Below are positions 36,406-47,802 of a stretch of 64,000 nt of DNA, piece by piece. Each line of letters opens with the position of its first letter. Within the stretch, counting starts at the first letter, position 1. The position numbers and the translations under genes are program-made. The stretch spans positions 1,116,001 to 1,180,000 of the forward strand of contig JAGFBZ010001926.1 in NCBI GenBank assembly GCA_018398805.1, written 5' to 3'. The stretch is from Hirundichthys speculiger. Taxonomy: Eukaryota; Chordata; Actinopteri; Beloniformes; Exocoetidae. Below the pieces are notes generated by a model. It searched no databases. It was not told the origin of the DNA and saw only the letters and a program-made list of their open reading frames with translations.

Positions 36406-39400
36406 TCACACCACCTCATCAGACTCCAAGCTGTATTCTTCATAAAGCACATCTAGAATGACCAGGAGCTTCTCCATGGCAGGGAGGTACACTCCCAGAT
36501 CTCTGTGCATGCTGCTGATGAAGTCACTCCTCAGCTCATCACCCTCTCTTGACACTAAGGCAGCGGTGAAACTTTGATAAGATGGGGCAGCTCGAAGTGC
36601 CAGCTGGGGGAGAAGAAAAATGACTTAACTGTCACTCTTGAAAAGCAGTTGTCTATCAATAAAAAGAGCATCAATGTGATTGAGAAATACCTACAGCAAA
36701 TACACCACGGACAACCCATCCGTGGTACTGCCTGAGAGTCTTTCCATAAGCATTATCTAGGCGAGACAACACAAATAACACACTTTAACAGTCAACAATC
36801 ACTGACAGTTCCATTGTGTTCCAACGCATTTGAAAAGTTGCATCCTTGCATCGTGGAATCAGGTTTACTTAGTGCTCCTTGTATATCATGTTCCCCAGCG
36901 TTGACCTCTGACAGAAACTCCTTCAGAAACTTCAGGCCTCGTCTGAGCCACAACAGAGCTTCGGTTGCAGAGTTGCGCACCTGCGCAACATCTGTTTGCA
37001 CTTCATGCAGCACTATGGATTGTAAAGTGGGGAAGCTGTCAGGGTCTGACATCAGCTTCTGGTGGATTTTCTACAGGGAAAAGAAACAAGAATGACACAG
37101 TCTGAAATAAACACTTGATCTTTTCTGATGCAAGTTGTATGACTGTCAAAAGCTGATTTAGATATAAGAAAACATTCCACTTTCTAATTTAAGCTTACTA
37201 ACAACAGTGTTATAATTAAGAAGAAAATTGCGTGGCTGCAAAGAAAAAACAGAAAGGAGGTTTGAGATCAATGTTGTATTGGCTAATGGAGTTGGTTATC
37301 ATGTATATCCAAGTACAATAACCCAAATTAGCTTTTAAATACACATAATTCAAATCATATCATAATTACTAAGTTGATTCATTGACATTCATTGGTTCTT
37401 AAAAATAATGTGTACTCACCTTAATATTTCCAACAAAATCCATTTTAACTGGTGCAAAAACTGTGGAGCCCAGTTTGTCTGAGAAAAGAGAATCTTAGAT
37501 CATTTTGTTGCTGCATCTAAATTGAAAATTTTCAGTTTTGTACCAATTTACAAAAGGGGAGGATGTTATATTAAGCAATTTAAAAAGCCAAACAAAAAAA
37601 AGCTCTTATTTTGTATGAAAAAAGAGGACATTATGCATGGATACAGTTTTTAAATCATCTTTTACATGACGCACTGTTTAATTTTGCATCAAATACAAGA
37701 AACACACAAACATTACGTGATCATAAAGATTATGTTTGCATCAAGATTAAAGATGTCAATATGGGAAGTAAAATTTGGATTTAACCCAAATGTGAACTTT
37801 AGACCAAAACCATAATTTTCTAAATCATTTATTTAAAATATAAAGTTACTCCCATATTGAACATCATATCACCTATATAGTTAAAAATGATTAAAGAGGT
37901 TAGTAAGCAAAAAAGGTGAAGCTTTAAACAATTTATAAAATTACTTTGTACTAAAGTCATACGTTGAATGAATCAAGCTTATGTTGTCACAAAAATCAAT
38001 CGAAACCATGCTGAAAACAAGTACCCTTTTTAAAAAAGAAGAATAGAAAAACAAGATAGAAAAACAGTGCCACAAGAGTTAAACCCTAAGTGGATAATCA
38101 GATATAAGCACATGATGAAGATCTGGACTAGGGCTGGACAATATCACAATTAATTTAACAATTTACCTCAATTACAAATAATAAACAGTTATTTTATTTT
38201 TTGGAATTATAGATTGTTAACAAGGTTTTTGCTTTTATAAGACTACATATCCAAGGTATTTAAAAATAAATGAAGGGTTAGGGTTAGGCCTGATGCCCGT
38301 ATTTTCTGCTTTTAATCAACAGACTAGAAAAAGAAAACGATTCATTGTGCTCTTCAATGGCAAAAAGCAGCTACCTTAAAATCAAACCACTTAAATTAAA
38401 GAATCTGACCACTAAATCTGTCTTCATTGAAAACGTTGTGAAAAACTCTTGCTCATCACTGGACTGATTGATGGTGCTATTAAAAAACAAAAGTGTTTGT
38501 ACAAAATGCAGGTATTCCATATCCTTGCTTGAAGAACAAGGATCATTCCACGTGGGTCCAGTCAGGGACACTCAGAGCCACCGGACAATGTAATGATCTT
38601 GTACACAGATGCTAAATTAACTCAACTACAACACACTTGCATTAGAAAGTTCTTGGTAGTGTATAATCCTAATATAGCTTCTTGTCCTGAATATTGGGCC
38701 AAGTTAGATGATGCTCCAGGGATGTTGGACAATTAAGAAATGCATCTAATCGCGATTAATCGAATGATTTCCCTGATCACGATTAATCGCGTTGTATATG
38801 GAAAATCAAATAATGAATTCAATAGTAGTGTAAAGGTCACTTTTATTTAAATGTTCTGCTGCCATATGTTCTAAAGTGTCATAACATTTGTTGTTCAAAC
38901 ACTTTTAACATCAGCACTTTCCAGTAACACATATTTAGTGTAAATCTCATCTTAAAAAATATCAAATAAAAAAAAGCTTATTGCCACTGCCAGGGCATTA
39001 ATGTCATCCAGTTTTTTTAAATGAAAAATAAAAAAAAGTCTACCAACAAAATCCTAACAATCTAGAGGGCACAATCATAACATTAAAACAGGTAATTTCT
39101 GAGGTAATAGCAGAAACTTTTAACAGGGAGTTTAACTTGTCAGTTGGTTACAAATAACCTTGTTTCTATCAAATCCACTGTCAGGGAGAACTTTAAAATA
39201 AATATGTCAAAGTAAAAGTTCTGTAACTTTATCAATCCATAATTATCTGTGTATCATTCGTTTTTTCTTTCCATTTTCAATTGTCAATCAAAAATTAAAA
39301 AAAATTAAAAGTGACTTTTTATTTTGTTTTTTAATCTAACACACAACAAAAAAAAAGCCAGTTTTTTTTTAATATATTTCACTTTTAGCAAACAGGCCAC

Positions 39401-42400
39401 AGGACTGAATTTGTTTTTAATATTTAATTGTCTGGTTTACATGACCCTGAAATGGCTTTGTGCATGGTAGTTCAGGTTGCATGGTGGCCGCTGAAATCAC
39501 ATACTATAATATTTGCAATATTGTGGAAATCTGAAAGAAAACTCATATATAGATGAACCAAAGCCTTCTCCAGCTCTGCATCTGACATAAATCTTTTTCT
39601 CCTCAGATCATGACGAGCACAGAATCTTCTGATGCTCATTTCCAGCATTTCAGAACACCCATCTGCCTGTTGAATAAGTCCTTGATCAGACTACCGTAAT
39701 AGGCTCAAATATAGGACGATATTTTAATCTAGAAGTCATATTCTCAAAAAGGGGGGTTGTTTTATAATCAAGGAATAGACTTTCTGTTGTCGTTACACAT
39801 TTGTGCCACTACATGGAGCCGCACTGAAGTAACCAGCTAGAGAATAGCACGACAGTGAAAACATGGAGCAGATCTGATGATAAATGGAGGAATGACGCGA
39901 TTGTCTTGAGCAAAGGGGTTTGAAAGTTTTTTTTTTTTCAGACAGAATTGTTAATATTGGTAACTGATTTGCTACCCGAACTGTAAAGTACACTGATTTT
40001 TACCCCTTCTCCATGTCTGTTTTAGCTTTCCCGCATGTTTACCTGACAATTATCTTCCGGTTCCGCAGCAGCCAGTAACAGAATTTTCAAAACAAAAGCA
40101 CGTGAGCAACATGCGTTAATGCGCGATAAAATAAATGTCGCCGTTAATAAATTAATGAGTTAACGCAATAATAAAGCGATAACTTGCCCAGCCCTAATAT
40201 TATATATATAGATATATATACATTGCATATGATAGTGTACTACACTGCTGCAGTATTCTAGTGTAGGCACAAAGACAAAAACACACACAGCCACATCTAT
40301 GTGCAGGAGCTGATCGGTATGATAAACTTTGACATTCGATAGGTTGTTAACCTACAAAGAACAAATAAAGCCAATGACAGACATTCAAGGGCAGTATGAA
40401 ATAATGCAGGGCATGAAAGAAAGGATAAAGTGGAAACTGACACTGAAAGCTGGCACCTCATTAATCACTGACTTAATGACAGGGCATGCACAAATACCAG
40501 GTAAACAGGATGAGAGAAGTTTTTCTTATCAAAGTTAGTAAGACAGAAATAACCAAACTGGCAAATGAACATCATAACAGATGTCAGATGAAGATGAGAA
40601 GAGACTGAAAAGTAACTGGCCTACCTAATACAGGCACTATTGCATAGCATGAGTCCAAAAACTCTTGTGTAGGGATACCATTGTCGTCATCCAGTCTTAT
40701 ATCACTAAATCTAAAGGGGAAAACAAAAAACAAAAACAAACAAAAAAAAAGGAACAGATTCAATCAGGAGAATGAATTAGAGGTAAGTAACTCATTTCAA
40801 TTTTTATTTGACCAAATTGAACAGAAAAAGGGTACAAATGTCAAAAACAAGTTGGAGAAATTATGCACACAAAATGTCATGCACTACTTGTCCTGACAAG
40901 ACCCGAGACTATTCTGCTACTTTGTCTACAAATTACCAAAAGCTTTTTTGGTATCCCCTCAAACATTGTCATCTTTAAAAGATCAAATTCAAAATGCAAT
41001 ACTGTTGTTGCAGTTGAATACTGGCTGAACAGGAAAATAATTTCCTCAGTTATAATAACGTTTACCCCATAACTGACAAGGAGAGAAGTTATATTTCACA
41101 CACTAGTAACACTCCAGTGTCTAAAAGATAGTAAAATATGCTAGAAATACAGAGAAAAATGCCAACAAAAAGCTTTACAAACCCAAATATTAGATGAACG
41201 CCTCTCTGTCATGTGATCAAGAGAAAAAACACTGATAAAACACTTTATAATGACATCTTGAAATCATTTTTTTTCCAAGAGTTTTCTCTGTGCAAGACTG
41301 CATTACATTTCATATATTCTAACAAAAATCACTTTTTAGTTTAGATAAAGGTTCTAGCACAAGTGCAGTGGCTCAAAGACAAATGTACAACAGTACATAT
41401 AGCTTAAATTGGTTTAAAGTGTTAGATTAAAATATCAGTCATTCCCAGGAGGTTCACACATTACCTTCTGTGTCCTAAGAGATGTGAGCTTCCCGAGTGG
41501 CATGTTCATACCTGTGACTCATTGTGCTGAAGAAAGTTTCCACTTGCTCTGTAGCCTCTGGCTCTGTTGAATCTCTGGAAGTATTGTCTTCTTCTGGAGT
41601 CACCTCTTGGTCTAAAACCACTTCTTGCTGGTGCTTGAGTTGAACTGCATTCACTTCCCTGTTGTTATCATAATGCTCTTCACTTTGGTCCATTTTAAAA
41701 TTCTGCTTATGTTTCATTTCTTCATGATCAGCAGGTTCATTCTCCTCATCCCTCTCTGCTGGTTGGTCATAGTGTTCAACCTCAGTGGCATTCTGGTTAG
41801 TGTGTAAAGCAGGACTGAGTTGCTCCTTGTGAACTGAGCTGGTGGATGATTCAATGTCTGCATGATAAAACAGATGACCAGTATAAATGTACAATGTATG
41901 CAACCATACAAAAAAAACTGAAAAAAAAATAATCTGCTTCCACGATGCCGGCAAGCCGTGCTTGATCATCAACTCCACCTCCATTCAGTCTGTGTGTGAA
42001 AGTGTTGAAGCAAAGCATCTGTGGTTGTCCTAATTTCTAATTCTTCTCATTTCTTTTTCAAAACTGGGGGAATCCGTCCCTGCCTGTATCACATACGTGG
42101 ACCTGAGTTATGTTGATATGTAGAGCACATTTCATGACAAGCGCAAACATAATGTGCTTAATGAGGTATAGAAAACAGTGATACATTGTGCATGACATAG
42201 ATATTAAAATAATTACACCTGTATAATCTTAGGTGAAAGCTTAATATCCTTTTAAAAGAGGACAATATGGTAGTGGACCACAGTTCATGTGATAGGGAGT
42301 TCCAAAGAGATAAAGTATGGCGCTTTCAGTCACTATAATCCAATTCTTGATGTGATTCTTGGGAGGGTGAAGCGCCCCTGATTTGATGATTTTAGGGATT

Positions 42401-45400
42401 TTTTCAGTGTGTATTCAGGGAGCATGTTAGAAATATAAGAGGGGGTCATAACCAGTATTTCCCCTAAACTACAGGTCTCAGGCTGCCCTGTATTTATGTT
42501 ATATTGCATTTTTGGTGCTTTTCTCCAACTTCCTGAATCATATGCATTGATGTAATTTGTTCTTCTTCCTCCCTTAGTGTTCAAGACTCTGAAACTTTGT
42601 GTGTGTTGATGTTTATTTGGAGACCCTCTTCACTTTGATGGCATAGCACACATAAGTAATCATATGAACACAAGCAGTACCTTGAAATAAGATTCAAATA
42701 AGATTTAAGATTTTTGCTCTGATAGCTCAATTTTGGTATGTATTTTGAAATAACATATCATTTGACTCATTTATTAAACCACCTATATATAAAATCTAAA
42801 TTAGGATTCTATATAAGTTTTCAAATTTACAATGACTTGATATATGAATTATAGAAACTGTTTCTATTAAGTGCAATCACTGTCTGCTCAGCAAGAAGAA
42901 AAATCAATCATTCCACTTTAGAGCTTAAACCTCTGAAATTAAATACTTTCCACTTCAAGAAGCCCTGCAGTGGTTTGGAACATGTGACTTACCAGATGGG
43001 GAAGAATGTTCTGGTCTCTCTGGTTGATCTGGTCCCTCTGCTCCAGAGTCCAGACTCTGGTTATCATGTGCAGCAGCTTCTCCTGAGGTTTCGGCTAAAT
43101 CTCTCCATCTGGAATAAATTTCAGGACAATGAGGCCATCCCAAAAAGTCTGTGTGAAGTTTTTTCTGACACATCCAATTAAAAATTGTGACTGGTCTCAA
43201 AGAAAAGCAACACAATAGGCAAAATCCAAGTACCATGAAAATTGTAATCCACTGAGTGGCAATACCAGTCAAAACCAGTAATTACTGTTGCATTTTGGGC
43301 TTATGCATGTCATGCAAACTTCCAGTTTTGAAGCAACTATGCAAACTCCCACTGGCTTGGAGGGTGCCATTTTAGTGCAAGGGTAAGGACAAAACAGAAG
43401 AATACTGATGTGCCAAATCTCACAGGAAATTCCAGGCTATGCTTCCATCAATTCAGCAAGGAAATAATCAACACCAACAGTGGAGACGAGTTGTGACCCT
43501 GTCTATTTTGCCTGGAATAATTGACCTTTCGGTAAGCGCCGCCCCCTCCCTAGTTACTGTTGTTAGGTCGGACAATCTTGCTGCTCCTGCATTAAGGACT
43601 GTGTTCAATTTGCCTATATTTCCGATGCCTATCATCAGTATTTATATATACTAGAATAACGCCATGGTGGAATATTGCTGCTGCGGACCTGCTACAGTGA
43701 TTCGAGGTGTCCAGAACATTTGGAGGGACCATTTTTTTATTCCCTTTCTCCAAGCCAAAACAAATGCTGGAAAAATGCAGGCTGTGGGTAATATGATTTG
43801 GCAGCAGGGAGGGTGATGAGTGAAAACATCTCTCCGTTAGCATTAGCTCTGGTCCATAGGTCTATCCCACACCAGAGCTATGTTAACATAGCAACAGTCG
43901 CAGCATTGTATTAAGATGATTAATACAGTGACGTTAACATCACTAGCCTCACCTTATACCTACCAAACTAAATATCCATGGCCATATATATTGGTAGACA
44001 ACAAGGCAGGCTAATAGCTGGCTAGCGAGCTCTGGTCCATAGTGGAGAAGACATTAACACAGTCCTTAACGCAGGAGCAGCAAGATTGTCCAACCTAGCA
44101 ACAGCACCTCACCCTCACTATACAGAGTGTTCATGAAGCACTGCTGAATGGTGCATAAAAGATTATACTGTGACACTGTTTATTAATGATAATAGTAACA
44201 TTATCTATCTAAGCTAAAAATGTACACACACACCTCACAACTGTCAAGCATGGTAATCTAGTCCAAAGGCCATGGTCCCCTCATAGTCACTGAGCCAACC
44301 ATAAACTGTACATGAAACTATAAAAGAATTAGATGTCTGGACATCTGTCCTGACAGCTAAAGCTTGGCCTAATTTTGGTAATGCAACAGGACAATGATCT
44401 CAATCACTCCAAGAAAACTACAATGCAATGTACAGTAATCCCTTACACTTCACAGTTAAGGGGGCTGTGACCCCCCCGCGAATGGTGAAAACCGCGATGT
44501 GGAGTACCCCCTCAATTTATCCAGAAGTTCCACTTTTTTGGCAACTGTCATCATTTTGCGGCAGTTTCGGTTCTCCAGAGGCCCTTGGCGTTGACTTTAA
44601 AATGGCACTAAACCTTTGTCTCACGAGAGCAAGAGAGCGGGGACACGTCTCAGCCAATAAGCGTACAGATCACCGACGGCACAGTAATGCCCGTCGTAGC
44701 AGCCAATCACAGGCCTCGATTTTCATTCATGGGGTGTCCCGTGTCGGCTCTTGTTGCTTCCCAAGACTCGTTCTTGATGTGATGTGTTTTCGCTTCAGTA
44801 TTATATTTATTTAAATATAATATTTTATAAATATTATTTTTTTCGATGAATACTTTTGAAACCTCCACGATGTACTGAGACCACGATTGCTGAAACCACG
44901 AAGTGTGAGGGATTACTGTAATTGGTTAAAAAAAAAAAAAAAAAAACACAGTTAGGTACATTGCTCTTCGTGTATTTTAAAATCACAAAGACATGTACTC
45001 TTTCATAAGAAAACTATCCCACTTTTTTTTCTAATCTTTTTTAAAAGCATATTTGCAGTAAAAACTGATTTAAAAGAAATAAAAAATAATGGATCATTAA
45101 TCATAATTTCAACATGTAAAGCTAATCATGTTGAACTAAACACGTTCATATTGCCCAGCCCTACTATGTGCTTTTACCCTCAAGTTAAATTTACGCAATT
45201 TTAACACCCAGAAACGACCAGACACTCTTTGTTAATGTGTCCTATTACATATAAAGAGCTCATGACAGACAACATTATTACATAACAGAAAAAGACCTAC
45301 ATACTTTTCTCCAAGGTTCTGGTTTAAATGGTTGACAGGTTTGACCTGCTGAGAAAATAACAGAGTATGATTATTTTTGAAAACAAGGTAAGACCAGTTA

Positions 45401-47303
45401 CACCAGCTTTATTCTGAACTGACTAGCTGAGTTGGAGAGAGAAACAAACCTTCTGGGGTTTGATGGCTGCTATTGGAGGAGTTCCTGGTGGACTCTGCGT
45501 TGCCATATCAGTACTGAAAGTACGATTTGCGATCTGCATACATTCCTCCAGAGTTTTAAGAAATGTAGTACATGTGGACTTCACCATGTTTCCAGTGTCT
45601 ATGCCAATCTGAAAAGACAAACACTCACATCAGAAATTTTACTTTATCTTAACCCGACACTAATGTCTCCAGTACGTACTTTGACAGTATACTAACAATG
45701 TCCAATCTAATTATACAATCAAGCACTAAAAAATATTTACCCATACATTCCAATAGCGTTATGAAGTTTAGTAAGTTGATAAATGGCTACTTTATACTGT
45801 CCAGCAGCTTATCTTATTACATCAGCTCATCCAAACCTTAACCTTACCTCCACTGTTTCCCCTAGCTCATCATTCTCCTTGATTTTGTTTACTTGCTGGA
45901 GAAGAAGGTCACAGTACAATCTGAGCTCTGACATCTTGGTTTTCAATGCTTCTGTGTTTTCCTGCAGCTCTGTTATGATGCACACAAGCAAACCAGATGT
46001 TTCAGAAGAACTTTCCCAATATTTCTGAAAGATTCAGGCACTGCATATGTTCAGAAGTTCCACAACTCATAATTCATGTATTTCCTCTATGACAACAAAA
46101 CCTGACAAAGAAGTCTTGAGAACCTCTTGAGAGATGAATTGGGAAGACAAAAGAACGGGTGCTAGTCACGAATATTTAGGAAACAAAGGAACACTCAACA
46201 CTATAAGGCACAACATCTGATAAGATTTTTTTTTCCTTTCACCTCAACATATAATGCATGTTGACCTCAACCCTTTATGAAAACATATAAGGCATGGCAT
46301 GAAAAAGTTTTGCACTGCTGGAAAAAACTTTGAAGACTATTCATGTATTATTATATAGCATATAAGCATATACCTGGTATATAAATTTAAACTTCATTAT
46401 ATTGTCTATTATATCCACATACCTTTTTCCCTCTTGGTACGGTTGTCTGTAAGGCAGGCTTTGGCTGTTCCCAGTGCCACCAGCCATTTCTGTCTCTCTG
46501 CTGCATTGATGGCTCTGAGGTAGAAATACTGCTCTCCTGGTATTGTCAGGTCAACCCGAGTAGAGTCAGAGGAATGAACTAAAGCACATCAACAAGTCAG
46601 GCTTGTCAGTTCTAAATCCAAAACACACATACAACTGACCAGTACACAGGTTAACATGGATTAAACCTACCTTGGATTTCGCAAACTGAAATTTTAATGC
46701 TGCCCTTGCAACCTTTCCAGGCATCTTCTTGAGAGTCATAGTAAGACAAAGTTCCTCCATCAAGCACAAACCAACGAGGCTGCCAACCTGAGAAAAAAAA
46801 AAAAAAAACAGAAGATAAAAAAGATGAAGCTACCAAAGCTGTAGCGTCGCTGTTTCATAGTTTTCCCATCTTTCCACTACTTAAAACTCTCAGGAAAAGT
46901 GAACGTATTGAAGTTTCTTCAATAATTATAAAGATACACAGTTAACCCTTAGATACATTGAATAAGCAGCAACTAGGCAGTTGTACAGTTGGAGGAAACC
47001 AGCTAACTTGGCTAGCGCTGCTGTTATGACTACAAATACAGTCATTTCCTTAAACAGTTCACGTAGATAGGTAAGAACAGTCCTACTCATTATAAAGCAG
47101 CGAGTAACGTCTGACAAATGAAAGCTGACAGTAGCCGACGGTAGCTCGCCGATGTTAACGTTTTCACAAACTCAACTGAAGTGAGCTACGCTTTCATGCT
47201 AGCTAGCTGCCTTAAAATCAGCACTTCAACCGCAAACACGCAGCTACAGAGACGTCAACTCACCACTTATGTAATTGGTCCACTTAAACAAAATGCCTTC
47301 CAT
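36406..47303 (-). CDS. plekha8: PLEKHA8/FAPP2 glucosylceramide transfer protein (13 exons)
   Basis: Binds Golgi PI4P through an N-terminal PH domain and carries glucosylceramide with a C-terminal GLTP domain. Exons, 5' to 3' on the minus strand: 47264-47303, 46671-46787, 46423-46578, 45848-45969, 45450-45608, 45305-45348, 42993-43108, 41512-41857, 40625-40710, 37420-37478, 36869-37070, 36695-36756, 36406-36603. Phases join throughout; 568 residues against about 519 in human. [42 protein letters not shown] helical [10 protein letters not shown] and [20 protein letters not shown] follow. Exon 8 is a long acidic, Gln/Glu-rich linker that accounts for the extra length. GLTP lipid-head residues are kept: Asp and Asn in KMDFVGNIK, Trp in [11 protein letters not shown], His in QYHGWVVRG. 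The end SLESDEVV matches human. Confidence 0.95.
38129..40197. mobile_element. Repeat block bounded by TAGGGCTGG / GCCCAGCCCTA ends
   Basis: It lies in the plekha8 intron between exons at 37420 and 40625. CTAGGGCTGGACAATATCAC at the left and AACTTGCCCAGCCCTAATAT at the right are inverted ends of a well-known class of fish repeats. Inside, 38740-38795 has ATTAATCG repeats (CGCGATTAATCGAATGATTT) and 40110-40190 its counterpart (GCGTTAATGCGCGATAAAAT). Whether one 2-kb element or two half-copies is unclear. Confidence 0.4.
43550..44105. repeat. Inverted repeat pair in plekha8 intron 6
   Basis: GACAATCTTGCTGCTCCTGC (43570-43589) and its complement GCAGGAGCAGCAAGATTGTC (44072-44091) sit within arms of about 55 bp (43550-43610 and 44050-44105). 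The spacer repeats the phrase AGCTCTGGTCCATAG twice (43844 and 44028). Probably a MITE remnant of unknown family. Confidence 0.6.
44230..44432 (+). mobile_element. Tc1-like transposase fossil interrupted by a MITE
   Basis: AACTGTCAAGCATGGTAATC, CAGCTAAAGCTTGGCC and ATGCAACAGGACAATGATCT match the usual DNA of a fish Tc1-like transposase around the second Asp (GNWVFQQDND-type). The copy breaks at GTA where the pogo-like MITE is inserted and resumes after 44920 with ATTGGTTAAAAA. A copy of the same family lies at 51050-52045. Confidence 0.55.
44433..44918. mobile_element. pogo/Tigger-like MITE with TA target duplication
   Basis: Terminal inverted repeats CAGTAATCCCTTACACTTC and GAAGTGTGAGGGATTACTG, with TA on both sides (44431-44432, 44919-44920). 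Subterminal AACCGCGATGTGGAGTA and CCACGATGTACTGAG pair roughly. CAGTAATCCCTC-type ends belong to pogo/Tigger families. No transposase is present. Confidence 0.75.
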
Positions 47304-47802
47304 TGTTTAAATACGTGTTTTTTCATTAATTACTTGTTTATCATAACAAGATGTGTAGCTCAGCTGACTGCAGCGACTCCATTGGGCCCTGGATGTGTTT
47401 TACGGAGTAACGTGCAATCCTTTGCAATTGAACTACGTAGGTAAAAGTGCGTAAACTTTTTCGTGAATACTGCTGTAACCACTCGTGGAGAAAAGCTTTT
47501 GACGTCCCTCCTCCTTACGTCATAAGATTACGGTATTTTGGGCGTGGATTAAGGTGATTGACGTGTAAAAGAGTCAATAAAAAGAGAGATAATTGATAAA
47601 GGCCGAAACTATTAATTAAATGTGTCCAATTGAAGCAGGAGGAGGGCAGACAGCTAAACCGTCAGTGCGCTCGTTGCAGAAGTTGGGTTGCCACGTAAGA
47701 GATTCTTGACATGTTTATAGTATAGGCTCTGTAGTTTATTTAAAAGAGAAACAAAAGTTGAAAGAGTCTGTATCTGTATTTTGTTAGGAATTGTCTATCA
47801 AA
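47304..47802. promoter_or_regulatory. Bidirectional promoter of plekha8 and fkbp14
   Basis: 499 bp separate the two start codons, which point away from each other; human PLEKHA8 and FKBP14 are also neighbours. A CRE-like TTACGTCA is at 47515-47522, close to the midpoint, with a GACGTC at 47500-47505 and TTGACGTG near 47558. No TATA box is clear in either direction. Shared ATF/CREB-type control is an inference. Confidence 0.5.
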
